From: Pampus argenteus
Taxonomy: Eukaryota; Chordata; Actinopteri; Scombriformes; Stromateidae
Assembly (NCBI GenBank): GCA_036937835.1
Contig: CM072874.1
Coordinates: 12,786,001-12,850,000, forward strand
Reading direction: 5' to 3'
Length of the DNA stretch: 64,000 bases
In this document: positions 12,081 through 25,573 of the stretch, piece after piece
How positions within the stretch are numbered: position 1 is the first letter of the stretch
How the letters are laid out: each line of letters begins with the position of its first letter
The notes under the pieces: generated by a model
What the model saw: the letters and a program-made list of their open reading frames with translations, nothing else
Told to the model about the DNA's origin: nothing
Databases searched by the model: none
Position numbers and translations under genes: made by a program

Positions 12081-12329
12081 TTTTGTGTGTGTCATGGATG
12101 CGTGTCTGTTTTCAACAGGCCCTGTGGCTGCCTAAGGGGGGTGGACATGTGTAAAGGAACAGTTGCATTCCTTTCAGATCCTCCTCTCAAAGGGAAAACA
12201 CACACATACACACACAAACCTCACTCTCATTCAGATCTATACAAACTAAGCTCACAAGAACACACAAACCTACACCCTCTCTGTCCCCTCTTTCTCTCTC
12301 TCATTACCCCTCTCTCTCACTCACTGAAC

Positions 12330-12540
12330 AACAGCGGAGCAGGACGGTCCCCCGAGGCGTCGGAGGGGCCAAAACTGAACCAACCAAACTTGGCTTCCGA
12401 CCCTGGAGCAGCGACACGCCCACTTGGCGGCGGCCTGCAGTGCATTCCTGGTGAGAGCATTGTCAAAGCCAAGCACTTCCTCTGGAGCAGGGCCAGCCTC
12501 GCCACAATAACATTTCATAAATTTATCACTTGGCGTCTCT
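12330..12540. promoter_or_regulatory. GC-rich non-repetitive patch, candidate conserved non-coding element
   Basis: This patch stands out from the surrounding AT-rich, repeat-filled DNA. It is CpG-containing (CCCGAGGCGTCGG, CTTGGCGGCGGCC), free of simple repeats, and contains a TEAD-like CATTCCT and an ETS-like ACTTCC before an AT-rich end. Short ORFs on both strands are not credible. The call rests on composition only and no conservation could be tested. Confidence 0.3.
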
Positions 12541-13404
12541 TACGCTCAATACTGAAACACAGAGAACACACACACACATATATATACATATATATATGTT
12601 CATGCACAAATGCACACACACACACACACACACATAAAATAGTATTGCAAAACACTGTATTGATTCCCTTTTATACTCTCATATTGCTCCCACTTCTCCT
12701 ACCTGTCCAGGTTTTCCTATCTGTGTTCTTTCTGTAATCTTGTTTCCTCTTTTCAAAACTGACCACCAGAAAGTAAATAACATCACCCTCATCCTGACCT
12801 CCACCTGTTGCAGCATACAACAGATATCCTATTCTCCTCCTTTGACTCGTAGATTTTGCTTTGGGTCAGCACCATCGTCACCAGGCAACATAAAAATAAA
12901 TTCACAGACAAGTGAATCAGTCTTCTAACAGTCAAAATCGCTAATTTCTTATTCAAAACAAGGAGCTGCTTGTGGTTGGTAACAGTTAATCCACTCTCTA
13001 TAGTTCACACTCTCTGTCTCTTCAAGGAAGAAAAGAAATAGAATTTCAGGACTTTTTTCTCTATTGTAAAGACCAATTTGAATCATTAACTTCAATCACA
13101 CTGAATTTGAAAGATGGAATTAAAAAAGACATTAAACAACGTAAACGTGTTTTATTCTAATCAAAATCATCCAATATCATGAGTTCAGAGTTAAAAAGAT
13201 AGAGTGGGCAGCAGAATAAAATGTAAATACAATACAAGTTATGAGCATCTTCATATTAAAAGAATCAACTTCCTCCAAAAGATGAGTGTTTCCTAGATTT
13301 AGACACGTTCCTTCATACAGCTCTTACTGAGGATAAATCTGCTTCATTCGTGTGTCTACTCGTCTAAGTTCCAGTTTCTATTCTGTCAAATGCAAAAGGA
13401 GCCA

Positions 13405-13405
<1 letters not shown>

Positions 13406-13470
<65 letters not shown>
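13406..13470. repeat. (CA)n(GA)n compound microsatellite
   Basis: About 19 CA units run directly into about 13 GA units. Confidence 0.95.
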
Positions 13471-13471
<1 letters not shown>

Positions 13472-13659
13472 CTTGTGTTACAGGTAACAGGAAGTCAGCA
13501 TCACTGTGAGTGTGTATGTGTGTAAGTTTGTTTGTTCCCTGATCTGTGTGTATCTTGTTTGGATATGTGTGATGTGTGTGTATACCCATCCATGTACAGT
13601 ATTCATGTAATAACAGTTTGTCCTCTGTGTGTGTGTGTGTGCGTGCGTGCGTGCGTGTC

Positions 13660-13691
<32 letters not shown>

Positions 13692-13692
<1 letters not shown>

Positions 13693-13807
13693 TCCAGGTA
13701 TTCATCTCGTTCTGGGGACGTAAATCAGTTTACACAGTCATGTTGTTATGGGGACAAAAGTCCTCTTAACGTAAATCGTTGATTTTAGGGTGAAGGTTAG
13801 GATAAGG
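13692..13807 (+). repeat. Dispersed repeat family, copy A (GT-array linked)
   Basis: Begins TCCAGGTATTCAT immediately after a (GT)n tract. It contains the sub-repeats TCTGGGGAC and TTATGGGGAC and ends AAGGTTAGGATAAGG before another GT tract. Two related copies lie at 20250 and 25574 in the same orientation. I do not know its class. Confidence 0.6.
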
Positions 13808-15686
13808 TGTGTGTGTTTGTGTGTGTGTGTGTCATATTTCATATTTAACTAAATGTATAATGTATAAGATGGGAATGGTATTATTTGATTTTTAGGCTGG
13901 TGCTATTATATTTAAAAAATATTGCTTTTGGTCTCAAAATTGTACTGAAAACATTTAGATGAAATCTGATCTGATCTGTGTTTACAGTTGGCATGCATGA
14001 CATTTTATCTAAGGCCCACTTTTCTGGTCATATTAACAGTCTGCATGACCAAGATTCTGCATGTGCTTCCCTTTAAAGGAAGCTAACAAACTCCCAGAAA
14101 CTCCCAGAAGAAAAGCCAGAAGAAACAGAGACACGGGCAGCTTATGTGAACTTTATCTTGTGAATGTGGACATCAGCCAAAACTCAGCTTCATCATTCTA
14201 TAAACAAAAGATGAATGCAAACTATGAATGCATGTTCTCATTGGGAGACGTGAAAAGTTTAGTTGTAAAAGCTGGATGTATTGTGATAAACTTATAGCGT
14301 TTATGCCAGTGACTGAAATAATAATGTTTCCGTTACTCCCCTGAATCTGTCAACTCGCTCCACTCTGGTTTGACGAGAGGAGGAAACTTTCCTCTTGTAA
14401 ATTTCACATGGTAACATCTTCTTCTACAGTGGATCGCTAACACACACTCTACCCTGAAATGCCCTCTTTGCTTCCTGTTAACATACATCTGTTTAGTCAA
14501 TATCATCAGCAACAAGGAAAATCTCCATGGCAACCGATCAGAAACAACCAACAACTCACTGTCTCTTACATCTGCGCACCTATAGGCAGAGAAAAAAAAA
14601 AGTCATGTTTTCTCAGATATGTGAGAGTTATGTGTGTTTGTGTGTGTTTGCATGTGCATGTTTAGTACCTCAGGGTAGGGTATCTTGGCATGTCTCACTG
14701 CAGTTCAATGTTTCCTTTTAGCTCTGTTGGCACTATCATGTTCTTGTTGGCTGACCTTTTCTCTTCCTGTGAAGTTCCATCCTCTGCTCTTTAAGGTCAT
14801 AGATCTCTTAGTTGAAGCCAGTTGCACAGTAAATAATAGCTTAGAATAAAGTATCATGAACTGAAATAGTGGCTATAGTAAATCAGTACCGGTACTCCTG
14901 AGACTTTAGTTTACACAGTCAAATACATTTTTTTAAATATCCATGGGCATGCAGAATTTTGAGATTTAAAAAAAAAACCTAATTGGTTTGATTTGAAAAT
15001 AATAAGCTGGAGAACAACTAATGATTGTCTTTTTTCATGTAGCTTTTGTTTCACCGTAAATGGACAAGTTTTATAGATTTCTAAATCAACATCTGGTTAT
15101 TGATCTTGGGGGAAGTATCATTATGTGTTTATGTAAAGGTTGCATGGCTCAAGTCGGGAGCTGTGACACATATGCTTTGTATGAGCAATTATTTTATTTT
15201 TTTTAATAAATAGGAGTTTGATTTTGGAGTTTTGGAGTTTTAAGATAACTTCATACTTCAGGAATGTGCACCGTTTAAATCCACTCAACAAACATGCTGC
15301 TGATCAACATGTCTCACAGGACAGAGCCTCTGAAAACATGTAGCGTGGATGAATTAGTGAACCCTGGATGCACCTCTTTCCTGCCATTGTGAACCATTTT
15401 AGTTTGATTTGATTTAGTTAATGTTTCTGAGTTTCCAAGAAAGGGAACCTCTAGGAACTACAGAATCTAGTTCAGCTGAAGCACACACAGACAAACACAC
15501 ACACACACCCACACACACACACATTCGTGCACAGAATATATATTAGCAGCTAGTCCTCTAAGTTTTGTGGCAGTAGTATTGTCTGTGAGAAGTGGTCTAG
15601 CCTGCAAAGTCCTCTGGCCCACAATGCTATTCCTGTGACTCTCTCTGTGTGTGCGTGTGTGTGTGTGTGTGTGTGACAGAGAGGGA

Positions 15687-15707
15687 GGGGGGGGGGGGGG
15701 GGGGGGG
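15687..15707 (+). repeat. G21 homopolymer
   Basis: Twenty-one consecutive G, preceded by GAGGGA and a GT array. It is able to form a G-quadruplex, and the length may be affected by assembly error. Confidence 0.9.
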
Positions 15708-15949
15708 CATCATTCAACAGCCGCTCCTCCGTCCAGGAGCATCGGATATTGGATTAGTGTGTTAATCTCTCTCTCGTTCTTTTCTCACGAGTCTGTGCAT
15801 GGGTGTGTGTGTTTTTGTATGTGTTTGCGTACACTTGTCTTCCTCAGTGCTTCCTCCTCACAGCCCTGATCCATACCTCCATGTACTACATGTCCTGACT
15901 GCTGAGGTTGGATGTAAACAATAATTAATGTTCAATAACCAGATAGAGA

Positions 15950-15987
<38 letters not shown>

Positions 15988-16736
15988 CATGTTTGCACTG
16001 AACTATAAAGGATATGGCACGCAGTAGTATTAAATTGTATTACTATATGTACTGTTTATCTAAATATGTGCATACAAATGATACTTGACTGGGTCCAGAC
16101 CAGTTTACTGACTGCTGTCTGGCATCATGATAATGATGACCAGGAAGTCCATCTATAAACTATGATGGACTTTATACTTACTTCTTTTTAGTGATATTGC
16201 TGCAAACCCAGATCTTAGCAAATAACATTAAATTATAATAGACCAGAATTATCTTTTCAATCCACAAGGAATTATAACCATGTTTTAAAGCAAAATAATT
16301 ATATGCACGTTTACAATACGTCTGTTTCACGAATAGGTTCAAAACGTTGCCCTGATTGAATTTTGTGATTTGGAGTAAGGGTGCAGACTTTACTTTTGCC
16401 AGTCATTGACAAACCCTAACTTCATTGCTTTACACAATTTCAGTTTGCCTGATTTGCCTTCACTTAAATGACTTAGTTTAACATGGCACCACAATAAATC
16501 CTCAATTTTCGGTCATTTGAAAGCACTGACAGTTGCACTTTGTACAGAGACAGAGCGGAGAGAAAAGAGAGAGTAACCGAGAGACACTGAGGGAACAGAG
16601 ACAGAGCACCTGCTCAGCGACCTCGGCCCAGACAAAGACACCTCTGTCCCTCAGTACAATGACGTCCGGTACACTGTAACTTCCTGTGTCTGGTGGGACA
16701 ACTAAGCAGCACAGCAAGCTAGCTGTTCATGCAGGC

Positions 16737-16771
<35 letters not shown>

Positions 16772-19700
16772 GGCAGAAACCAAATCCAAAAAGGCGTATT
16801 CAGTGGTCATTCTCTCCACAGTCAGCAACATTTATGTTCAGTTTTAATTTTAGTTTGTAGTGAAGTACATCACACATTTCAAATACTTTACATTAAATCT
16901 AATAGGGTAAATATATAATTTAAGCTAACTGATTAAAAAAAAGGGAATAAAAGGGTCCTTTGAGTCATTTTTATCAGCCTACAAAAGAAACACTATCTGA
17001 TGGAAGATAATGTGTGTGTGTGTGATTTTAACAGATTTAAATCCTCATAAATTAGCAGATGGCTTGTTTTGTCTGTGAGATGAGAAACACAGAAGAGACA
17101 ACAAGCGTCTGGTACCAAAAAAGAGAGAAGAAATGAGACATATTATGAGCCATAAAAGTTGTTCGCCCTCCCCCCTTCAGGGCTAAACTTTGGATGCTAA
17201 ACTTGAGACTGCCATCGCCATGGAAACAGCTCAACGGCCATAGAAGAAATGTAGGTAGTAGCATTTCTCAAATACTGTACTTACCAACAGGAGGTGAGAC
17301 AAAAGGGAAAAGCTTTTGGAGAAAATGGGGACATTACATTACATCCTACATCAAAGGGCTTTCTTTTCTGCCTTTTCTTTGGCCTCTAAATCCAGCTCAG
17401 CTCAGTCTGTGATCTGCAGTGTTACATAATTGTCCACCACCCTCAATGTCTGTGTCTTTGATAACAGGAAAGGAGACTCAACCTTCTAAAATCAACAAAC
17501 CAGTCCTTGGATATTTATGGCTGTACAGTTCAAGGAAATTAGGGCATGAAATTGTCAACAATGGGGCGGTAAAATGACCTCCTTTTCCTGCTTACGAACT
17601 TAGACATTTGGTCAGCTGCTTACAATTTTAATCAATAAAACACTGAGTAAAAAAAAAAAACAGATTTTATTCTTTATTTCATGCTATAAGTTAATTCTAT
17701 GTTTTACCGCAAGCAACCGTTATTTTAACTTGCTTAAATTGATGGCTGGATCTATATATATATATATATATATATAGGTGGATAAACTATATGGAGAAAA
17801 TGGTTACACCTAAAATACTCTGTACAATGTCACATAAAACTGTACTCTATATGCATACTGATAACTTTTGTCACAAAAACGTAATGTGACTCTAAAAGGT
17901 GGGTAAACAGATTTCTGACACGTTTGGCCTCCAACAGTGTGTACATGGCAGTGATTACAACCTTGCAGATTTTTTTTTTTCTTAAATACAACTTCTGTAA
18001 ACCAATTACATACATTCCAATTCAACCAAACCCTGTAGTAGCAGAGCTGTGTCACAGACACTGCGGGACAAGATATATGGGAAAAGAACAGGGTACTGAG
18101 CCTTGCCTTGATAGGACGATGTGATTGAAGTTTGATCTTGGCCACCAATTATGTGGTTGCTATGTTTCCTCTGTTGCTACCCTGGTGTCTTCCTTTCACA
18201 CGCCTGAAAGGAAGAGGATGAGGGGAGAGGAAAGGATATGATAAACACATGTTGTATGTATAGATAAAGTCAAAACTATATTACTGGAGTTGGGTAAAAA
18301 TGTAGAATCTAAAGGAGTTTACAGAGAAGATGACAGTTTTGTGAAGTGGTACTGTGAGACATTGTTCCTCTGATTGTTGTTTTGTCTGCATTTACTTACT
18401 GTTGTCTTTTTCTATATTTTGTCAATTTTATTTAACATCTGCATGCACATCTGCAGCCACTACAGAGTAAGCAAAGGTATAAAAGTATAAAGTAGGCCTG
18501 GGGCACTTTCTTCAAAATTATAAAAAGTGCTATCAAGTGAATGTTACCAGGATTTTTACCAGTGCAAAAAAGCAGTAAATATTATAGTTGCCAACAAAAG
18601 GGATATGAAATGGTCTTAGATTGTAACATAACTCTGCTCACTTACTGGAAAAGTTAACAATTGTTTAAGTACTTTAACCACACACCTTTACAAAACTCTC
18701 CTCAAGAAAACACGGGAACATGAAGTCTGCGAGCATGCATTATGCCGAGATGTTCCAGAGATGATATTTACCCAAAGTGTTCAAAGATGCAGTGTCAAAT
18801 CAAAAATAAATCATAAACACATAAAGTTAGGAACAAATTTAAAAATCCTTCTGTGCGTACTCAGCATGTGGTTGTTTGTTTTAGTTCCATGTTGGGTGTT
18901 GGTTGTAATACCACATGATTTCCTTTCCTGCTCTACTAATCACAATTTGTTTGACACAAAGGACCACAGATTCGAATATTTTAGATTTTGCATGTTGGCT
19001 TGGGTGCAGGCATTTGGGAGCTATGATTACCCAGAAAACACTTTTTTTTTTCTATCCTAAACTCGTAAATTCATGCATCTACAGTTTCTGTGCTGCAGCA
19101 GTTCTAACCCGTAAAAACGTTTCTGGTCAAATTTCACCCATTTTTATATTCGAGAGCAGTAAAAACACCTTAAACACCCTTCTTTTAGCCTGACATTTTA
19201 GGACATTTCCTAAAGTGACTCAGACTATAATTTTTTTTTTTCAACTTTTAGAAAAACTTACACATACACATCTTTGTACATAGAGGATGTTCTGGGTTAA
19301 ATTAGTACCTGTACCTGTATTTATTCAGAAATGTTGTTCTTGTTCTTCATATTCAATAACATTCATTGAAATCATGTAAGATAGGATCATAATATAGTGT
19401 GTGACAGGAACTAATAGTGTAAAACCTCATGACCAATCAGAAATATTTCTTGTCTGTATGTTTAGGATCAAAAGAGGGCTGCAGATCCTACACTGTCTAT
19501 CTAGTGTGGATGAGAACACACATACTTTAACTGTTTAAATAAGAAGTATGCTGCCATCATAAATCACAACGAATTCTTAGTGATAGAAAATGTTTCTATT
19601 CTGACTGAGATAAATGACAGCTTGCGGAGGGTGGAAAATAAAATCTAATTTTGTCAACTTTTCTGCGACCTCAGTAATATTGTGGGACACAGTTTCCTTG

Positions 19701-20062
19701 ATTTAACCTCCAAAATATGGCCATTGTGGAATCGCTGGTTATCTCCTCTGATTCCTCTTTCCCTTCCCCCTGTTACAGAAAGAGAAATTCACCCCTCAAC
19801 AGTGGAAACCTCAGGACACTGAGCACCCAAGCCCACAGGCCTCTCAGAGTGTCAGCTCATAATATAGCTGTTTAATGAGTGAAGAAATAGCAGTGGTTGC
19901 CCATTTGGTCTGAGTCCTCTTTCAGTCAGTGTGTGTGTGTGTGTGTGTGTGTGCATCTGCATATGCACATGCCTGAATGCTCCTGAGTATGTGTGTGTGT
20001 TTGTATCGGTCTGTGGGTATGTTTGCAGCATGCGTGTGCACGAATGACTGCTTTTGTGTGGT

Positions 20063-20093
<31 letters not shown>

Positions 20094-20189
20094 GGATAAA
20101 TGAATGTGATTGTGTTTATTTGCTGGCTGTGTGTAGGATACAGGAAGCCTTGGGGGCCCAGGCTCTTGTTTGTTGGAGTAAGGAGGAGG

Positions 20190-20191
<2 letters not shown>

Positions 20192-20248
<57 letters not shown>
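20192..20248. repeat. (GT)28 microsatellite
   Basis: The longest uninterrupted dinucleotide array in the window; it abuts copy B of the dispersed repeat family. Confidence 0.97.
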
Positions 20249-20249
<1 letters not shown>

Positions 20250-20351
20250 TCCAGGTATTCCTTATATTGCGGGGTTGTCATGTTGTGGTGTGGACTATTA
20301 TGGGGACTAAAAAGTTAAGGTAAGTTCAGGGTTATGTTAAGGTTAGGATAA
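20250..20351 (+). repeat. Dispersed repeat family, copy B (GT-array linked)
   Basis: Starts TCCAGGTATTCC right after (GT)28, then GCGGGG.TGTCATGTTGTGG, TATGGGGACTAAAA and GGTTAGGATAAG. The arrangement matches copies A and C. Confidence 0.6.
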
Positions 20352-20402
20352 GTCTCCAGGAAATCAGTCTAAGTCAATGTCCTCTGAAGTGAAGCAAACA
20401 CG

Positions 20403-20443
<41 letters not shown>

Positions 20444-20619
20444 ATATGTGTGCATGAGAGACAGAGGGAGTGAGAGAGAGAGAGAGAGAGAGAGGAAAAG
20501 AGATGGAGACAGTGGAAGTTATAGCCGTCTCTGCTTACTATAACTGCTGGGCATGGAGTCTCAGTGGAGCCAGAGCACGCACACACACACACACACAAAC
20601 ACACACATACAAACAGTCA

Positions 20620-20770
20620 CAAATGGTAACACTTTATTTGAAACATATAGCGGTGATTTATAACAGCTTAATGATCCACTCAGGCCTTGAGCTGATTCAT
20701 CCCTTATGTCAACCTTATGTCCACGTTTTCATGTTACATCTTCTTAAGCAACATGAAACTGGAATCCACA
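20620..20770 (+). mobile_element. Possible DNA-transposon relic starting GGTAACACTTTATT
   Basis: GGTAACACTTTATTTG is a terminus I recall from abundant fish non-autonomous elements. Here it is followed by about 150 bp with no matching second end that I can see. The identification is from memory only. Confidence 0.3.
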
Positions 20771-22050
20771 AGAGGCCACATGAAAATTAAAGCCCTCTTT
20801 TGTTCATAAATTTCAGTGCAGATTTCAGAATCAGCATAAAAACAGTAAATAAACCTCCATCTAATCAGATGCGAGTAAACTCTTGAATTCAAGGAGGGTC
20901 GTATGTCCAGTGACCAAACTGTTGGTAAACAATCTGCAAATTAAAATGTACGTGAAACAAGATCCCAAACGAGCTGTACCTCCAGCAGAGTGAATTTTCT
21001 GAAGTCTGGACTCCACAAACCGCAATCTCAGAGGACACTGATTCTACTAAGAACTTGTTTTTTGGTGGAAGGCAAAGCACTAGTGCACATTTCAAATGGC
21101 GCAGAAAGCTTTGCATGGTTTTACTGCTCAGTGTCGAGTGGAGCAGTAAAAGGAATTACATTTTTTTTTCTCTTTTTTTGTCGAGGTGAAAATAAAGCAA
21201 TGATCAGATAAAAGATTATATGTATTTTTAACAATCCACAATTTTAGACCCATTGCAGTTTGACACCCTGTCTTATATAAATGATGCTTACAAATTACTA
21301 ATTTGCAAGAGCAAATGTGTTTTGAAAGAAAGGTAATCATGGATTATATCAAAGTCTTGTGTTGTGTACACCCGTCATCCATCCAGACTACCACGACTAG
21401 CGTGTGAGACAAAAATGGTGCACACACTGACCATAATCCTGGCGGCAATTGTGTTTGAACTATAACAGGAAAAACAAATTAGTAGTATATAAATGTAATT
21501 TCTAAAAGACATGTTAGACTTTGGGGGGCATCTTTTTTTTTTTTTTTTTTTAAATCTGTCTTCAGCTGGTTTTATGTGGGTGGGCTGCCAGAATGATGAA
21601 CTAAAACTGATTCATTTTTAAAATTAATTCAATAAAAATATCTTCTTAACTCAACATTTATTTTCCAAAGTGTCACAAAGACTATTTTTCATTGTAAGAC
21701 CAATTTCTTATTTAATAACTAAATGTGATTCATTAAAACAATATCTGTGAAGTGTCACAAAGTAAGCCAAGCGGCTAGAACAGGCTCTCTAATAGCCAGG
21801 CTTCCCCACTGACTACTCATCCTTATTTAAACTGTCCACTGTAGAGTTTTTAAATCATAAATCCTTTTACAAATACCATTTTGCCTCACTTGTTTTGCAA
21901 TACATAAAAAAAACTCCTCTCCTCCTCTGTTTTTTGTCTCCTGAGGTTTTGCTGCAGTTTCCTTAAGTAATTTGACATTTTCACCACATCCAGTTTGGTT
22001 ACTGGCTGGTGTCTTGGCCGGGAGCGCCAACAGAGCATTTTCTGGAGCCT

Positions 22051-22094
22051 TCGTCTTCTTCTTCTTCTTCTTTTTCTTCTTCTTCTTCTTCTTG
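22051..22094. repeat. (CTT)n trinucleotide microsatellite
   Basis: A CTT array with one TTTTT interruption. Arg-rich and Leu-rich ORFs across it are artefacts. Confidence 0.9.
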
Positions 22095-24573
22095 TACCCC
22101 CTGCTACAGCTCCAATGTGTGGTTTAATCTCTGAGAGCTTCCAAAGCACATGGCTGTCGTCCCAGTGTGAAAGAAGGACAGAGAAAGGGAGAGGCAGAGG
22201 GGAGTTGGAAATAATGGAGAGTGGAGAAGGGACACTTAAAATAGGGAAAGGAGAAAATAAAAAAAAAGAGTAGAGTGACCACAGTGATGGACATTTGTGC
22301 TCTGAGCAAACAAGGTGGAGAAAGTCAAAGTCTTCATTCTTCCCTCCAGGTTGTCCTTAGTTCCTCCCTCTATCCTTTTCTTCAGCCAAAGAGAGAAGAA
22401 GCAACGTTTCATTTAGCAATTTGTCCTTGTGTTCCCTGACCTCCACTAACCTAACCTAACCCTGTGCTTTACAATTCAATGCTGGACCAGAGACAGAAAG
22501 AACTCCCTGCAGCTCGTAGCTGAGGGGTTGCATTGCAAAGTGTGTTGTTCATTGTTTCTTTTCAGAAATTCTGATTCTGATGCTTATGGCTCAATTCAGA
22601 TGTGTTTTCGTAATGTTTTGCAATCATTTACAATGCATCTCATGTGATTGCAACATCCATAGCTTGCAGAAAATGCCCCACTTTTTTCTTTATTATTGTT
22701 TTTTTTTTGGTTTTTTTTTGTATTATTATTATTGTTACATTGACAAACTGTCCCTACCACAACAACAGATGCATTGGTTTGCTCAAATTCAAAAACCATG
22801 TTTACAGTTTCCTAACAAGCAACCTCTTGAGGTTATGCAAAAAAAAAAATGCTTTTCATGGCATTATACGGTATGTAAGTTAAGGCGGAATATATCATGA
22901 CTTTGTGGTAACGCTGCAATTACAACAACAACACATTATTGAGGATGTTGCGGTTTCTTGTCAAAAGTCAATGTTGATTTTCTTGTAACCATTAAAGCAC
23001 TGGCTAGTTGCCTGAACCCAGTCGTAACCATAAAATTGACAGATTAGAAAATGCTCATGAATTTTTTTCGGGAAGGGGGCTGTTTGTTGCAACCCAGTCA
23101 GCAAATTTGTATCAATTGAAGAGTAATCGGCCCCTGAATTATCATGAGTAATAACAGGTTTTTTTGGTGTTTTTTTTTGTTTATACTTCAAGTCACCATT
23201 TGAGAGAGTTTTGTCGAGAAAGTAACAAAATATGTGGTCAGTGAATTTTACAGATATTATTAACTTGGCAGATAGTTTCATTAAAAACATCTTATTATGC
23301 TGAAAATATACATTGTTGTCTATGTTAACTATACTCCATTCATAGTTTTTTTTTTCGTGAATGAACTCACTTCAGTAGTGAAAACAGAATGAATAAATAA
23401 CATGGAAACATAGTCATAATTACTTTGTCTGTCGGTGATAGGCGCTCCTGAAAAAAAAAACGCATACCGTTGCTGTTATGATTAGAAGTAATGACATGAC
23501 CGAGAGAGAGAGATGGAAGAAAGAGAGAGGCGGAGTGAGAGAGGAAGGGGGGGCGAGTAATTTACACCAGGAAGTAATTATGTAAATTCTAAGCTGGGTC
23601 TTCCAGTTTACAGTCCAGCCATAAACCCACTCTGATGTCTGGCTCGCAATAAACATTATTTATTTTCTTGGCTTATTAATGCTTCCAGTGCTTCTCCTAA
23701 CCCACGTTTAAAAGACAAACACACATGCGAAACTCCACCGAAGATTAATGTCGAAATAAGGGTTCAAATAAAAGAAATAACAAGGAGATATGTTAATGTC
23801 ATTATTTTCTATGAAACAAACACGAGCCCTTGATGTGGGTTCCTTACATGTGGTTTGATATGTTTTGTGTTTGTGGAATGAAAACCTGCAGTCTCAAAGG
23901 CCTCGGGACTGAGAAAGCGAAAAGTTAAAGACAAGGTCAAACTTTGCTGAGTTGTGTTTTTAAATGCACACCAGTGTCTTGTATTCTGTTAGGAAGTTTG
24001 AGAATTTTTATTTGGAAAAACAGGAAAAAAATATCCTTATCTCTGATTTATGAGAAACAATAAGGTGTTATCCCAACTGCTTTTTTTTATTGTTATATAA
24101 TATACTGTATCGTGACTTAGATTATATGCAAACTCAGTCTCATCATTAGCCTCACATATTAGTGCAGATGCTTTCGGAAAACAATGACGTAAGTCTGCTG
24201 TGCTGCCATAAAGTTGAGAGGCCGGCTTTCTGTCACTGTTTACTTGTTTGCTCAAAGGACAAATAAATACAACAAGTCCTGATGAAAACCTTTTAGCATT
24301 ATTCCAGTAATTATGGGTCAAATAACGAGTGTTGGCCTGGCCTGATACTTCATGTCTTATTTTCATAATATCTCTGTTGCCCTGTCACAACAACTGCAAA
24401 GCACCGTCGGGTGCCAATAAGCCGCCCGCTGAAAAAAAACAAAGAAGAGGTTAAAGTCCAGAGAGACCCGGCAGCTTGTTTTCAACTGTCAGGGAGGCAG
24501 GATTCCTCAATGACATGTTGTATCCCATCCCAACTGTAACATCCTCCCCACAGGGTAAATAAAAGCTCAGAGT

Positions 24574-24616
<43 letters not shown>

Positions 24617-25573
24617 TAATCAGAAAGAGATATATGATCTCTCCTCTAAGGGAGAGAGAGAGTCTCTGGTTACGTACATGCACATATTCTTGTGCGCTCA
24701 AGACTGACATTCACATGCATGAATACAAGTGCGAGTGTAGGTATTTATGTGTACATGTGTGTGTGAGCATGTGTGTGCGCGTGTGTGTGTTTTAGTGCAC
24801 ATGTGCATGCAAAGCAGATAGACTAGTGTTTATTTAGTTTGAGGTGACAGCAGGAAGGAAGGCAGGTTAACGAGCTGCCGGCTCCAGGCACCCAGGCACA
24901 TGGTGATTATGCAATGTCAGCCAACTCCTCTTTCACACACACACACACATATTGCTCTCACCTGTATGCAGGCAAATTCAAGGGCTCTTACACCAGCTGA
25001 TTGAGATTTGAACTCTGCACAATATTTACATAACAAAACCAAACAGCTAATTGTTTACTCTGCTTTTGTCATGAAAAAATGTAGTGAATATCGCTACTGC
25101 CATAGACTACTACATGCCCAGGTTAGCAGCTCGGCTTCATCTTTTCTGTTCAGAGCCAGGACCTTCCAAATAAGGATTTTCACTCTCTGGAAACATGCCC
25201 GGCTACTGTACCTCAGAAACAAATCTTTTCTCTTTTATTGATACAGAGATGATACCAAAATATTCCCATGAATTCAAATTCACTTGACTGAGTTTGTTTC
25301 AATAGGAATCATATGAAAACAGTCGGCATTACATAGTCACCAGCTGGGCACACATACGTTCTCACATGTACACATATACATAGCTGCACATGTGCACACG
25401 CTTGCTAACATGTCTACCAGGTGCAGGATCTGCAATTGTATTTTGTGCTGTGCTGAAACATCCAACATGTGATTTACAGACCCAACGGAACAACACAGAG
25501 AGGGACAGAAAGACACAGAGAGGTGTGGTGGAAAAGAAAAAGGGACATAACTGTAAATTGTAAATATATATGT

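Larger units (their letters stand above)
7606..13690. other. Intergenic, microsatellite-rich; no gene seen
   Basis: I find no supportable coding exon here. The block holds a perfect CRE (TGACGTCA) at 9376-9383 and these simple repeats: (CA)n 7617-7639; (GAAGA)n 8357-8444; (GT)n 8889-8911; (GA)n 9101-9144; (GT)n 10331-10355; (TTTTC)n 11744-11875; (CT)n(GT)n 12013-12080; (CA)n 12611-12633; (CA)n(GA)n 13406-13470; and GT/GCGT 13628-13690. A GC-rich, non-repetitive patch at about 12330-12540 stands out as a candidate conserved element. Long ORFs over the repeat tracts are artefacts. Confidence 0.7.
13808..20249. other. Intergenic; no gene seen
   Basis: AT-rich DNA without supportable exons. Simple repeats: (GT)n 13808-13832; (CA)n 15484-15523; (GT)n about 15650-15675; G21 run 15687-15707; (GA)n 15942-15985; (CA)n 16741-16769; (TA)n about 17752-17775; (GT)n 19927-19952; (GT)n 20064-20091; (GT)28 20192-20248. 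A non-repetitive patch at about 16500-16720 with TTCCTGTG (ETS-like) might be regulatory. Confidence 0.65.
20352..25573. other. Intergenic; no gene seen
   Basis: Contains (GT)n 20405-20440, (GA)n 20472-20494, (CA)n 20578-20597, a (CTT)n tract 22051-22094, (GT)n 24574-24613, and a possible transposon end, GGTAACACTTTATTTG, at about 20625. The remainder is AT-rich DNA with many short A/T runs and no credible ORF. Confidence 0.65.

Noticed and set aside
12060..12737. 225-codon ORF beginning in a GT array
   Set aside because: It starts in the microsatellite and has Ser/His/Thr-rich simple-sequence content with no splice context or domain.
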